Below are positions 7,958 to 16,655 of a DNA stretch of 64,000 nucleotides, in pieces. A model generated the notes under the pieces. The model did not search any database, was not told where the DNA came from, and saw only the letters and a program-made list of their open reading frames with translations. The translations under genes were made by a program, and so were the position numbers. The stretch comes from JAHQVI01 sp964407075 (GTDB taxonomy: Bacteria; Pseudomonadota; Alphaproteobacteria; Rhizobiales; Rhodomicrobiaceae). Numbering within the stretch: position 1 is the first letter of the stretch; each line of letters starts with the position of its first letter. The DNA lies in the NCBI GenBank assembly GCA_964407075.1, contig CAYOUE010000001.1, positions 1 through 64,000 on the forward strand, in the 5' to 3' direction.

Positions 7958-9055
7958 TCACGCGGCCTCCCCACTCGTCGCGTCCGCCAGCAGCGGCATC
8001 ACTTTCTCCGCCATCAGGATCATGGAGCGGCGGCCGAGTTCGCGGTCGGTCCAGTCATGTCCGGCATAGACGAGATGGCGGAACGGGCCGGTGGTCTCGC
8101 GCAGCGCCAGGATCTGATCCGCGACGGATTGCGGATCTCCGTAAATGACGAGCCGGTCGAGAACGCCGTCCAGCGTCACCGCCTCGTCGGGCGTTTCCGG
8201 ATCCGGCTTGAACAGGTTCAGCCGCCCGCCCGCGCGCATCTTGGCCAGGAGCTGCGAGAAATAGAGGACGTAAGGGCTGCCCGGATCCCTGGCATAGGCG
8301 CGCGCGGTTTCCATGTCGTCCGCCACGCAGATGTTCTTGGCCACGCGCCAGTCATCGTAGCTCGCTTCGCGCCCGGCCTGCCTGCAGCCCTCGGCATAGT
8401 TAGGCCAGTGGGTCGCGACCCATTCCGGCAGCAGGAAATTCGCCGAGATCGGCTGCCAGCCGCGCGCGGCCATCGCCGTCACCCCTTTCGAGAAGGGCGC
8501 AACGACCGTGCCGATGATCGGCGGATGCGGCTTCTGGTAGGGGCGCATGATCTCGCCCTGTCCGATTTCCGGGATCATCGTCCTGGCCGTGGAGACTTCG
8601 AAGAACCGCCCCTTGAGGTCATAGGGCGGCGCGCCGGCCCAGATGCCGAGCACCATGTCGATGCATTCGACGAACATGGCGTTCCGGTCCTTGCCCAGAT
8701 TGCCGAAGGCTTCGGCGTCGGACATCAGGCCGCCTGGTGATATGCCGAAATTGAACCGCCCTTCGAGCATGTGGTCCAGCATCGCGACTTCGGCCGCGAC
8801 GCGCACCGGATGGGAGTTCGGCAGGTTGACCGTGCCTGTGCCGAGCCGGATGCGCTTCGTTTCGTAGGCAAGGCTGGCGAGGAACGCCACGGTCGAGGTG
8901 ATGTTCTCGGCCATGTCGGTGGAATGCTCGCCGCAATAACCTTCGGCGTAGCCGAGTTCGTCCGCAAGAAGAAACGCCTCCCGGTCTTCGGCCAGGCATT
9001 GCGCCACGGGTTTGCCCAGCGGATGGATCGGCATGGTAAAGAAGGACAGCTTCAT
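7958..9055 (-). CDS. LLM-class flavin-dependent oxidoreductase (bacterial luciferase-like)
   Basis: Protein of 365 residues with the TIM-barrel signatures of luciferase-like monooxygenases: an N-terminal MPIHP strand, GEHST after strand 2, the RLGTGTVNLPNSHPVRVAAEVAMLD region (residues about 70-95), GRFNFGISPG, and the late LVIYGDP..VADQI segment. Such enzymes use reduced FMN (some F420) and O2 to oxygenate or desulfonate organic substrates, and need a separate flavin reductase, which I do not see here. It is last in a leftward run after gntR, gst and lysR, so it may belong to the same catabolic island. Confidence 0.87.
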   Translation of the reverse strand: MKLSFFTMPIHPLGKPVAQCLAEDREAFLLADELGYAEGYCGEHSTDMAENITSTVAFLASLAYETKRIRLGTGTVNLPNSHPVRVAAEVAMLDHMLEGRFNFGISPGGLMSDAEAFGNLGKDRNAMFVECIDMVLGIWAGAPPYDLKGRFFEVSTARTMIPEIGQGEIMRPYQKPHPPIIGTVVAPFSKGVTAMAARGWQPISANFLLPEWVATHWPNYAEGCRQAGREASYDDWRVAKNICVADDMETARAYARDPGSPYVLYFSQLLAKMRAGGRLNLFKPDPETPDEAVTLDGVLDRLVIYGDPQSVADQILALRETTGPFRHLVYAGHDWTDRELGRRSMILMAEKVMPLLADATSGEAA

Positions 9056-9136
9056 GCGCGTCTCCGGGTGTTTTACGGAAGTATCGGCCGAAGCACTCGG
9101 GGGAAAAAGTGATAGTTTCTGATGCCGAATATCAGA

Positions 9137-10057
9137 TTAGCTGATGCTGACGTTTTCGTCCCAGCGCAGCGTCTTCTCCAGTTCGGCGCAGAGCAGGGCG
9201 TCGAAGGCGCGGGCGGCGTCCGAAAGGCTGCGCGCGACCGGCTCGATACGGATATAGGTGACGGTCAGCGGCGGATCGACGATCGGCCGGACATGGCGCA
9301 CCAGGCCGGCTCTGTCAGCCGAGCAAAGGATTCCTGGCAGGATCGTCACCCAGTCCGAGCGGGCGACAAGCTCCAGCGTTCCGAGCATGGCGTCCAGTTC
9401 GAGAATTTCCGACACTTCAAGCCCGTTTTCCGCGATATAGGCGTCGATCCGCCGCCGCCGCGCATTGGCCCGGCTGGGCAGGACCAGCCTGAGCGGACCG
9501 AGATCGGCGAGGCGCACAGGCGCGCGATTGACGCCGCCGGACTGTGCGGCGCAGACGAAATATTCCCGGTCCACGCCGACCGTGGAGGCGCGCAGCGACG
9601 GTGTGTCCTCGAAAGCAGGCACGACGGCGAAATCGAGTTGCCCCTTGGCGGTCATCTCCGAGAGATTGGCCGAATAGGCTTCATGGATCGAGGCGGTCAC
9701 GAGCGGATACTGCCCGGTGAAGCGCTGGAGCGCCGCAGGAAGCACGGAGCCGGTAAAGGTCGGCATCAGTCCGGCGTGGACATGGCCCGTGACCTGCCCC
9801 TGCAGGCGTCGCAATTCATCTTCGGCGTCGGACACGGCGCGCAGCACCCTGACGGCGTGCTTGTAGACGCGCCGTCCCGCATCGGTCGGCGTGGCGCCCG
9901 AGGCGTTCCGGTGGAGCAGTGTAACGCCATAGCGCTTTTCGAGATCGCGCACCTGCATCGACAGACCGGACTGCGTCGCGTTCATGCGCTGAGCGCCCGC
10001 CGAAAACGAGCCTTCATCGCAGACGGCGACGAAATATCTGAGCTGCTGCAGTTTCAT
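9137..10057 (-). CDS. LysR-family transcriptional regulator
   Basis: Protein of 306 residues when started at ATG 10057 (MKLQQLRYFVAV), the usual LysR N-terminus; the frame is open to 10108. The winged helix-turn-helix spans residues about 1-60 (GSFSAGAQRMNATQSGLSMQVRDLEKRYG), followed by a linker helix and the two-lobed effector domain. N-terminus and linker resemble the Nac/CysB-like group. It is encoded just upstream of the luciferase-like gene on the same strand; its target and effector cannot be read from sequence. Confidence 0.9.
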   Translation of the reverse strand: MKLQQLRYFVAVCDEGSFSAGAQRMNATQSGLSMQVRDLEKRYGVTLLHRNASGATPTDAGRRVYKHAVRVLRAVSDAEDELRRLQGQVTGHVHAGLMPTFTGSVLPAALQRFTGQYPLVTASIHEAYSANLSEMTAKGQLDFAVVPAFEDTPSLRASTVGVDREYFVCAAQSGGVNRAPVRLADLGPLRLVLPSRANARRRRIDAYIAENGLEVSEILELDAMLGTLELVARSDWVTILPGILCSADRAGLVRHVRPIVDPPLTVTYIRIEPVARSLSDAARAFDALLCAELEKTLRWDENVSIS

Positions 10058-10199
10058 GCGTCCGGTGCCGGCCAGGCAATCAGCTTTCCTGAAGCATATT
10101 ATGAGCAAATATCAGATCTTGTGAAGCTCCGGCGCACAAGCAGCGGTTAGCTCGCCGGCAGCGAACCCGTGTTCACCTTGCGGACGCAGCCTTCCGGCT

Positions 10200-10838
10200 T
10201 CACGGCATCGGCATGTCCTGGGTGAATTTCGGCACATGATAGCCCTTCTGCACGGCTGGCCGCGCGGCGATGCGCAGATACCAGTCGCGGACATTCGGAT
10301 AATCCGCGAGGTCGATCTCCTGCCATTCGAAGCGCGAGATCCACGGCCAACTCGCCATGTCGGCAATCGAATATTCGCCGCGTCCTTCGCCTGCAATGTA
10401 GTCGCGGCCTTCCAGACGCGCATTCAGAACCTTGTAGAGCCGCTGCGCCTCGCTGGAATAACGCTCTTCGGCGTATTCGGACTTGCCCTTGTTGTACTTG
10501 ACGAAATGATGGACCTGGCCGAGCATCGGGCCCAGCCCGCCCATCTGCCACATCAGCCACTCCATCGCGCGCCAGTATTCCTTGCCGGACGGCATGAACT
10601 TTCCGTATTTGTCGGCGAGATACAGCATGATCGCGCCGCTCTCCATGAGTTGCATTCCGGTCTCGTTGTCGACGATGGCGGGGATGCGGTTGTTCGGCGC
10701 GATTTTCAGGAAGGCCGGATCGAACTGATCGCCCTTCGAAATGTCGATCGGATGAGCGGTGTAGGGAACGCCCAGCTCTTCGAGCATGATGGCGACCTTG
10801 CGGCCGTTCGGCGTTGTCCATGTATAGAAGTCGATCAT
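10200..10838 (-). CDS. Glutathione S-transferase family protein (YfcG/YghU-like)
   Basis: Protein of 212 residues with an N-terminal thioredoxin fold (FYTWTTPNGRKVAIMLEEL, residues 4-22) and a C-terminal helical domain (YSIADMASWPWI near 154-165). The TPNGRK segment in place of a catalytic Ser/Tyr/Cys, the NNRIPAIVD cis-Pro loop and ESGAIMLYLADKYG are characteristic of the Nu-class disulfide-bond oxidoreductases YfcG and YghU, which act on glutathione disulfides. It sits between gntR and lysR on the same strand and probably supports the catabolic island by thiol chemistry or detoxification. Confidence 0.88.
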   Translation of the reverse strand: MIDFYTWTTPNGRKVAIMLEELGVPYTAHPIDISKGDQFDPAFLKIAPNNRIPAIVDNETGMQLMESGAIMLYLADKYGKFMPSGKEYWRAMEWLMWQMGGLGPMLGQVHHFVKYNKGKSEYAEERYSSEAQRLYKVLNARLEGRDYIAGEGRGEYSIADMASWPWISRFEWQEIDLADYPNVRDWYLRIAARPAVQKGYHVPKFTQDMPMP

Positions 10839-10889
10839 ACAGGTGTCCTTTGTCCGTTGTGGGATTTCCGCCTGCTTATCGAGCGGGAA

Positions 10890-11582
10890 TCAGCTTTCGG
10901 CAAGCAGAGTCGCGAGGATGGATTTCAGATGGGCGCGCATGGCCTCCTGCGCGCCGGCGCGGCTGCGCGCGGCGAGAGCGTCGAGAATGGCGTCATGCTC
11001 GCGGAAGGAATGATAGTCCCGCGTGGGCCGGTCCGGAGGCAGGTCGAGGCGCGGCCAGACGACGGAAATGCGCACGGCGTTGACGATGCGGTGCAACTCC
11101 GAAAGAAGCGAATTCCCCGCCGCGTCTGCGATCGCCTGATGAAGCTCGGCATCGAGCCTTTCATAGTCTTCCCAGCTTTGCGAAGCGCGGACCGCCGCGG
11201 CCAGTACGCGCAGTTCTGACAATTGTTGCTGCGTGGCGTGGATCGCGGCGAGGCCGGCAAGCTCCGGTTCGAGCGCAAGGCGCGCGATCATCGCTTCATG
11301 CGGACTCGTCCTGGCCGCGATGCGTTCGGCAAAATCCCTGCCGCCCTCAGGGGTTCGGCGTCCATGCATGAGATAAGTCCCGCGCCCGATCTGCCGCCGC
11401 AGAATTCCGCCGGCTTCCAGTATCGCAAGAGCCTTGCGAAGCTCGGCGCGGCTGACGCCGAGCGTGCTGCTGAGTTCTCGCTCCGGGGGCAGACGGTCGC
11501 CGGGCGCGAACGCGCCGGAGCCGAGCCAGTCACGCAGCCGGTTCAGCGTCGGCGTTTCATGTTCGGGGTATTGGTTGACCAA
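10890..11582 (-). CDS. FadR-subfamily GntR transcriptional regulator
   Basis: Protein of 230 residues: GntR winged helix (residues about 8-75, PGDRLPPERELSSTLGVSRAELRKALAILEAGGILRRQIGRGTYL) followed by an all-helical FCD effector domain with metal-ligand type residues (DAELHQAIADAAGN near 142-155; the HDAILDALAAR helix near 198-208). The only sensible start is TTG at 11582, with GGGAAAGG about 9 bases upstream. A TGGTCAACCA palindrome covers this start codon and the same 10-mer lies in front of the divergent dapA-family gene. I infer autoregulation and repression of the divergent catabolic operon, relieved by its substrate. Confidence 0.9.
   Translation of the reverse strand: MVNQYPEHETPTLNRLRDWLGSGAFAPGDRLPPERELSSTLGVSRAELRKALAILEAGGILRRQIGRGTYLMHGRRTPEGGRDFAERIAARTSPHEAMIARLALEPELAGLAAIHATQQQLSELRVLAAAVRASQSWEDYERLDAELHQAIADAAGNSLLSELHRIVNAVRISVVWPRLDLPPDRPTRDYHSFREHDAILDALAARSRAGAQEAMRAHLKSILATLLAES
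11571..11582. promoter_or_regulatory. Putative GntR operator 1
   Basis: TTGGTTGACCAA, a perfect 12-bp palindrome containing TGGT-N2-ACCA, overlapping the TTG start of the gntR gene. It matches the second site at 11727-11738 in its 10-bp core and fits the TGGT/ACCA half-sites of FadR-type regulators. Confidence 0.6.
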
Positions 11583-11726
11583 AATGGTTTGCCTTTCCCG
11601 GTACGGTCCGGCATTGGAGCCGCAAAATGGCTAGATAAAATATAGCTTGGAATTTTCCTTTGTCAGATGGCAAAAAATATGGTGTGTTTTGTATACATTG
11701 AAAGAAAACTAGACCGTGCGGGCTTG

Positions 11727-11738
11727 ATGGTCAACCAT
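11727..11738. promoter_or_regulatory. Putative GntR operator 2
   Basis: ATGGTCAACCAT, a perfect 12-bp palindrome about 38 bases before the start of the divergent dapA-family gene. Its core TGGTCAACCA is identical to the core of the site at the gntR start. Confidence 0.6.
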
Positions 11739-11776
11739 TGTGGGCGCGACCGCGGTTTTAACAACAGGGAGGCAGC

Positions 11777-12700
11777 ATGGCCAAAGCCCGGCGCGGGATC
11801 TATGCAGCGGCGATTTCGCCCTTCGGCCCCGACGGGACGCTGGATGCGGAAAAACTTGCCGCCTACTGCCGCTATCTCGTGACGGACGGAGGCTGCGACG
11901 GGGTTGCGCCGACAGGTACGACCGGAGAAGGCAACTCCATTCCGATGAGCGCGCGCATGGCCCTGCCCGACGTCTTCGCGGAAGCTGGCCTTGAGCCGGA
12001 CCAGGTCATTTTCGGCACGGGCGCGTGCGCTGCCGACGACGCCATTACCCTGACGCGCGCCGCGCTTGCAGCAGGCTTTCCGAATGTGCTGGTTCTGCCG
12101 CCTTTCTACTACAAGAACGTCAGCGACGAGGGCCTGTTCGCCTATTTCGCGCGTCTGATCGGGAAGATTGGGGATGACCGGCTGCGCGTCTATCTCTATC
12201 ATTTTCCGCAGATGTCCATGACGCCGTTTTCACCGGGTCTGGTTGTCCGGCTGAAAAAGGAATTCGGCCCGGTCATAGCCGGCCTGAAGGATTCCAGCGG
12301 CGACTTCGCCCAGTCCCGCGTTTTCGCGGAAGCGACCGGCGGGGTTGCGGGCGATTTTGACGTCTATCCGTCGAGCGAGGCGATGCTGTTCGATGGCCTC
12401 GCCGCGGGCTGCGCAGGGATCATTTCCGGTTCGACCAATGCATTCGCCCGAAAGGTCCAGGCCGCGCTCGCAGCTTCGGGCCAGGCGCGCGACGCCGCCT
12501 TCGAGACGGTGAAAACTGCCCGGGCGCTTACGGGCCGGTACCCGCTGGTTGCGGCGATGAAACGGATCGAGGCGTGGCGCACCGGCGACGACGGATGGCT
12601 CCGCATGGCCCCGCCGCTGGTTCCGCTCACGTCCGAACAGGAGGCTTCGCTGAGCGCAGGTCTCGACTCGCTGGACCGCATGGCCGGAGAAGCCGCATGA
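11777..12700 (+). CDS. Dihydrodipicolinate synthase/N-acetylneuraminate lyase family protein
   Basis: Protein of 307 residues with the class I aldolase TIM barrel of the DapA family: GTTGEGNSIPMS (residues about 44-55), the YLYHFP strand (about 139) and the Schiff-base lysine in GLKDSSGD (about 168-175). It is in a catabolic, GntR-controlled cluster with a TRAP transporter, so a retro-aldol lyase or a dehydratase of a keto acid is more likely than lysine synthesis. Ribosome site AACAGGGAGG about 5-6 bases before ATG 11777. Exact substrate unknown. Confidence 0.88.
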   Translation: MAKARRGIYAAAISPFGPDGTLDAEKLAAYCRYLVTDGGCDGVAPTGTTGEGNSIPMSARMALPDVFAEAGLEPDQVIFGTGACAADDAITLTRAALAAGFPNVLVLPPFYYKNVSDEGLFAYFARLIGKIGDDRLRVYLYHFPQMSMTPFSPGLVVRLKKEFGPVIAGLKDSSGDFAQSRVFAEATGGVAGDFDVYPSSEAMLFDGLAAGCAGIISGSTNAFARKVQAALAASGQARDAAFETVKTARALTGRYPLVAAMKRIEAWRTGDDGWLRMAPPLVPLTSEQEASLSAGLDSLDRMAGEAA

Positions 12701-12718
12701 AAGATGGAGGTAGCTGAC

Positions 12719-13198
12719 ATGACCATCGCGCACGCCAAGCCCAGAGGAACCGATCATATCGAGACCGCGACCGATCCCGCCGTCTTCGCCCACTGGCCGG
12801 AAGGCGTCCATGAGGACATGAAAGCCAACGAGTTCAACGGTTGCGTCGGCTCGGTGCTCGTTTCGGAAACGGACAGGGTCAGAGTCTGGCATCTGAGGCT
12901 GCCGCGCGGTTATCGCTGCGCTTTCCACCGTCACGTAAACCCTTATTTCTGGACGGCTCACGCCTCGGGGCGCGCGCGTGGCTATTATTCGAACGGCAAG
13001 ATCAGGGACACGGATCATTACGCCGGAGAGACAAAGCATTTCTACTACTGGGAGGGGGAATATATGCTTCACTCGGTCGAGAACATCGGTGACACCGATC
13101 TGCTGTTCACGACGGTTGAATTCCTGGACGGCCCGAACGAAGCGCTTCCTGTGCCTGACAGCGCGCGTCTTTCGCCGCCCGAGACCGAAGCGGCCTGA
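12719..13198 (+). CDS. Cupin-like protein of catabolic operon
   Basis: Protein of 159 residues started at ATG 12719, which has GGAGG 8 bases upstream. A central beta-rich stretch with a histidine cluster (RCAFHRHVNPYFW, residues about 65-77), HFYYWEGEYMLHSVENIG (about 102-119) and a following hydrophobic strand looks like a small cupin barrel, with His/Glu/His as possible metal ligands. Function is not recognised; small cupins in such operons act as isomerases, lactonases or decarboxylases. It lies 18 bases after the DapA-family gene, so they are co-transcribed. Confidence 0.65.
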   Translation: MTIAHAKPRGTDHIETATDPAVFAHWPEGVHEDMKANEFNGCVGSVLVSETDRVRVWHLRLPRGYRCAFHRHVNPYFWTAHASGRARGYYSNGKIRDTDHYAGETKHFYYWEGEYMLHSVENIGDTDLLFTTVEFLDGPNEALPVPDSARLSPPETEAA

Positions 13199-13295
13199 AC
13201 TTTGATCCTAATCGGCCCGGAGAGGCCGGATGCAAGAAAGACGGACCGGCGCTGACGCCGGACGCATACAAACCAATCCTTGGGAGGATAAGAAA

Positions 13296-14357
13296 ATGAA
13301 GTCACTTCTGCGGACAGCCGCTGTCGCTGTCGCATTCTCAACCATCGGCATGGCCGCGAAGGCCGACGACATTACCCTCAGGATCGGCTCGGGCCACCCG
13401 CCGGGCGTCGTCTACGCCGGGCTGATGATCAACTACTTCCAGGCCGAGCTGAAAAAGCGCGTCGAGGAGCGCACCGACCACACGATCAATTTCGTCGAAG
13501 GCTATTCAGGCTCGATCGTCAAGGTGACGGAAGTGCTGGAAGGCGTGCAGGACGGGATCATCGACATTGGCGGTTTCTGCTTCTGCTTCGAGCCCTCGAA
13601 CCTGCCGCTCCACGCTTTCCAGGTCATGGCCCCGTTCGGGACGATGGACCCTGTCATGTCGCTGAAGGTCGCGCAGGACGTTTACAAGGAAGTGCCTTAT
13701 CTCACGAACGTGTTCGAGGAAAAGTTCAACCAGATCCTGCTCTCGCGGATCGCCGATGGCGGCTATAACCTCGGCACCGCCTTCGAGTGGAACGATCTCG
13801 CCGATCTGAGAGGCCGGAAAATCGCGGGCGCCGGGCTGAACCTGAACTGGCTCGAATATGCCGGGGTGACGCCGGTGCAGTCCTCGCTCGCCACCGCCTA
13901 TACCGAGATGAACACCAATGTCTATGAGGGCTGGATCATGTTTCCCTCGGCATGGGTCAATCTCAAGCTCTACGAACCCGGCCCCTTCTACACGCTTATC
14001 GGTTTCGGCTCCATAACCTGGCACGGCCTGACCATCAACAAGGACGCGTATGACGCGCTCCCGGACGATGTGAAGCCGATCCTGCGCGAAGTCGCCGCCG
14101 ATTACGAGGAGCAGACCGGCATCGTCAACCAGAAGGAATACGACAGGCTGGTCGGCGAGTTGCGCACGCTGATTACTGTCAAGGAGATCGATCCGCAGGT
14201 CCGCAAGGAATGGGCGGAGAGTCTCGCATCCTGGCCGCAGAAAATGGCTGACGATCTCGAAGCGCAGGGCTTGCCCGCCAAGCAGGTTCTGAACCTTGTC
14301 CTGAGCAAGGCCGAAGAACGCGGCCATGAGTGGCCCGTACGCTACGAAATCAAGTAG
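13296..14357 (+). CDS. dctP: TRAP transporter substrate-binding protein, DctP family
   Basis: Protein of 353 residues. Start ATG 13296 is preceded by GGGAGG at 9 bases and begins a Sec signal peptide cleaved after AAKA (residue about 24). The mature protein has the DctP-type fold pattern, for example WNDLADLRGRKIAG (about 168-181), TAYTEMNTNVYEGWI (about 201-215) and a late HGLTINKDAYDALPDDVK segment. It captures an organic acid in the periplasm for the DctQM permease encoded just downstream. A 17-bp intercistronic hairpin follows the gene. Confidence 0.92.
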   Translation: MKSLLRTAAVAVAFSTIGMAAKADDITLRIGSGHPPGVVYAGLMINYFQAELKKRVEERTDHTINFVEGYSGSIVKVTEVLEGVQDGIIDIGGFCFCFEPSNLPLHAFQVMAPFGTMDPVMSLKVAQDVYKEVPYLTNVFEEKFNQILLSRIADGGYNLGTAFEWNDLADLRGRKIAGAGLNLNWLEYAGVTPVQSSLATAYTEMNTNVYEGWIMFPSAWVNLKLYEPGPFYTLIGFGSITWHGLTINKDAYDALPDDVKPILREVAADYEEQTGIVNQKEYDRLVGELRTLITVKEIDPQVRKEWAESLASWPQKMADDLEAQGLPAKQVLNLVLSKAEERGHEWPVRYEIK

Positions 14358-14370
14358 CTGCGTCCTGCAA

Positions 14371-14409
14371 GCTCATACGTCCCGGCGCGGCCCGCCGGGA
14401 CGTATGAGC
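14371..14409 (+). promoter_or_regulatory. 17-bp intercistronic hairpin between dctP and dctQ
   Basis: Perfect inverted repeat, arms 14371-14387 and 14393-14409 (GCTCATACGTCCCGGCG and its complement), with a 5-base loop. No T-run follows, so it more likely stabilises the dctP mRNA 3' end or partially attenuates transcription, raising binding protein over permease. Confidence 0.8.
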
Positions 14410-14467
14410 ATCGAACGGAGGGTGCGTATGGCCGCGCTCTTCGGGCCATTCACCGGGGAGCGCGTCA

Positions 14468-14980
14468 ATGTTCCTGATCCGTGCCGCCGACCGCCTCACC
14501 CAGCTGCTGATGATCCTGGCGGCGGCGTGGGCCTTCACGCTGTGCTTTTTCATCCTGGCGGAGATCATATTCCGCGCGCTCAACATGCCGCTGCAGGGCA
14601 CCAAGGAAATCGTCGCCAATTCCGTTGTGATGATCGTGTTTCTGCAGGTCGGCTTTTCGGTCCGCTCGCGCTCCATGCTTCAGGCCGAATTCCTCATCGA
14701 CGCGCTCGGCCCAAAGACCCGGCGCGCCCTCGTCGTGCTCGGCCTTCTTCTGGGCGCCTTCTTCTTTCTGTTTTTGATGCAGGCCGCCTACCCGCACGCG
14801 ATCCGATCCTTCGTGAACGGAGAGTTCGACGGCGAAGGCGCGCTGCGCGTCCCGGTCTGGCCCGCGAGATTCATGATCGTGTTCGGCAGCGCGATGGCTG
14901 CGCTCAACTATCTGCTCCTGGCGGCAATCGAAGCATTCGGACTGTCCGGACGTTTCGAGATGAAACAGGGCTTATCGTAA
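14468..14980 (+). CDS. dctQ: TRAP transporter small permease, DctQ family
   Basis: Protein of 170 residues with four hydrophobic segments (about 11-33, 48-66, 88-108, 137-156), the usual DctQ topology. The motif FRALNMPLQGTKEIVANSVVMIVFLQVGF with the conserved charged residues between helices 1 and 2 fits the family. It forms the membrane complex with DctM. The gene lies 110 bases after dctP, across the hairpin, and one base before dctM. Confidence 0.88.
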   Translation: MFLIRAADRLTQLLMILAAAWAFTLCFFILAEIIFRALNMPLQGTKEIVANSVVMIVFLQVGFSVRSRSMLQAEFLIDALGPKTRRALVVLGLLLGAFFFLFLMQAAYPHAIRSFVNGEFDGEGALRVPVWPARFMIVFGSAMAALNYLLLAAIEAFGLSGRFEMKQGLS

Positions 14981-14981
14981 C

Positions 14982-16322
14982 GTGTTCGATTTCGGAACCG
15001 CCGCGCTCATCATCGCCCTGCTGCTGGGCCTCGTTCTACTCGGCGTTCACGTCGCGGTTGCGCTGGGGATAACGAGCCTCATCGGCATCTATCTGGCGAC
15101 GGGCCATATGCGGATCGTGGAAGCCACGGTGTCCTCCACCGCCGCCGAGGCGCTTCGCGATTTCAATTTCGCCGTGATCCCGCTTTTCATGCTCATGGGC
15201 GAGTTCATAGGCCGCTCGGGCGCGATCACAGACATCTACATTGCGATCAACCGGGGCCTCAAGCGCATCCCCGGCAGGCTGGCGATAGCCACGGTACTCG
15301 GAAACACGATCTTCTCCTTCGTGACGGGCGTCTCCATCGCCTCGGCCGCCGCTTTCTCGCGCATCGCCTATCCCGAAATGAAGGCGCACAACTATTCCCG
15401 CGGCTTTGCGCTCGGCGCGATCGCCGGGTCGAGCTGTCTCGGAATGCTGATTCCTCCCTCGGTGCTGATGATCGTCTGGGGCATTCTGACCGAGCAATCC
15501 ATCGGCCGGCTTTTCCTGGCCGGCGTGCTGCCAGGGCTGATGATCGCGGGCATGTTCCTCGTCTACATCATCGCAATGGCAATCCTGCGTCCCGAGGTGG
15601 CGGGCGAGAACAGGCGCGGCGCGCCGCCGCGTCCGCCCGCCGCGTCTGACAGCGTCGAGATGTCCACGCTTCAGCTCGCGACCAGCGTGCTCGGCGTCGT
15701 CGGCATGGTGGCCGCCGTGCTGGGCGGCATCTGGATGGGCATCTTCACGCCGACCGAGGGCGCTGGCGCTGGCGCGGCGCTCGCCCTGCTGTTCGCCTTC
15801 GCCAAAGGCATGACGCTGCGCCAGTTCATGGCCGCGGTCTATTCGGTGAGCAAGACCGCCGGGCCGATCCTGATCCTGCTTTTCGCTGCGGCGCTTTATT
15901 CCCGCACTCTGGCGATGACCGGGGTTACGAACTCGATCCGCGAATTCTTCATCGATTCCGGGCTCACGCCGCTCCAGGTGCTCGGCATCATCATCCTGAT
16001 CTGGTTCATTCTCGGCATGGTGATCGACAGCATCTCGATCATGCTGCTGACCGTGCCGATCGTCGAGCCGATCGCGGTCGCCTTCGGCTTCGATCCGGTG
16101 AGCTTCGCCATCGTCGGCATACTCGCCATCGAGGCGGGGCTGCTCACGCCGCCATTCGGCCTGCTTGTGTACACCGTGAAGGTTGCCATCGCCGACGACA
16201 AGGTCGGGGTCCAGGACATCTTTCTGAGTTCGGCTCCCTATTGGGCGATCATGCTGATCGGCGCAGGCCTGCTGATCGCCTTCCCGCAGATCGCCAATGT
16301 GCTTCCCGACATGCTGATGTGA
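14982..16322 (+). CDS. dctM: TRAP transporter large permease, DctM family
   Basis: Protein of 446 residues with about 12 hydrophobic segments. It has the DctM signatures FVTGVSIASAAAFSRIAYPEM (about 108-128), SSCLGMLIPPSVLMIVWG (about 149-166), FTPTEGAGAGA and the late GLLTPPFGLLVYTVK. Start is GTG 14982, one base after the dctQ stop. It provides sodium-coupled transport of the acid bound by DctP. An insertion of polar/proline residues near 205-225 sits between membrane segments. Confidence 0.93.
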   Translation: MFDFGTAALIIALLLGLVLLGVHVAVALGITSLIGIYLATGHMRIVEATVSSTAAEALRDFNFAVIPLFMLMGEFIGRSGAITDIYIAINRGLKRIPGRLAIATVLGNTIFSFVTGVSIASAAAFSRIAYPEMKAHNYSRGFALGAIAGSSCLGMLIPPSVLMIVWGILTEQSIGRLFLAGVLPGLMIAGMFLVYIIAMAILRPEVAGENRRGAPPRPPAASDSVEMSTLQLATSVLGVVGMVAAVLGGIWMGIFTPTEGAGAGAALALLFAFAKGMTLRQFMAAVYSVSKTAGPILILLFAAALYSRTLAMTGVTNSIREFFIDSGLTPLQVLGIIILIWFILGMVIDSISIMLLTVPIVEPIAVAFGFDPVSFAIVGILAIEAGLLTPPFGLLVYTVKVAIADDKVGVQDIFLSSAPYWAIMLIGAGLLIAFPQIANVLPDMLM

Positions 16323-16338
16323 AAAAAGGAGACGCCTC

Positions 16339-16644
16339 ATGCCCGCCTATTGGGTCGCTCGCGCGAAGATCAACGATCCTGTCGAATACAAGAAGTACAC
16401 GGATCAGGTTCCGGGCATCATCGCCAGATATGGCGGCAAGGTTCTGGCGCGCGGCGGCAGATATGAGATCATGGAGGGGCCGGAGCATTTCCACCGCTTC
16501 GTCGTCATCGAGTTTCCGACCTTCGAGGATGGCGTGGCCTGCTTCCGCTCGGAGGAATACCAGTCCGCCGCGGCGTATCGGCGGGCAAACGGCGCCGGGG
16601 AGGTGCAGACCGTGATGGTCGATGCGGGCGACGCGACAAAATAA
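16339..16644 (+). CDS. DUF1330 domain-containing protein
   Basis: Protein of 101 residues with the DUF1330 pattern: MPAYWVARAKINDPVEYKKY, GGKVLARGGRYEIMEGPE, and a VIEFPTFEDGVACFRSEEYQ segment, a ferredoxin-like alpha/beta fold. Biochemical role of the family is unclear; some members sit in degradative operons. GAAAAAAGGAGACGCC ribosome site before ATG 16339. Part of the rightward TRAP operon. Confidence 0.9.
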   Translation: MPAYWVARAKINDPVEYKKYTDQVPGIIARYGGKVLARGGRYEIMEGPEHFHRFVVIEFPTFEDGVACFRSEEYQSAAAYRRANGAGEVQTVMVDAGDATK

Positions 16645-16655
16645 GGGGTAGACAG

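Noticed and set aside
15036..16340. Minus-strand open frame of 434 codons opposite dctM
   Set aside because: Composition is rich in Arg, His, Asp and Gln, typical of an antisense frame of a membrane protein gene. dctM has clear family motifs.
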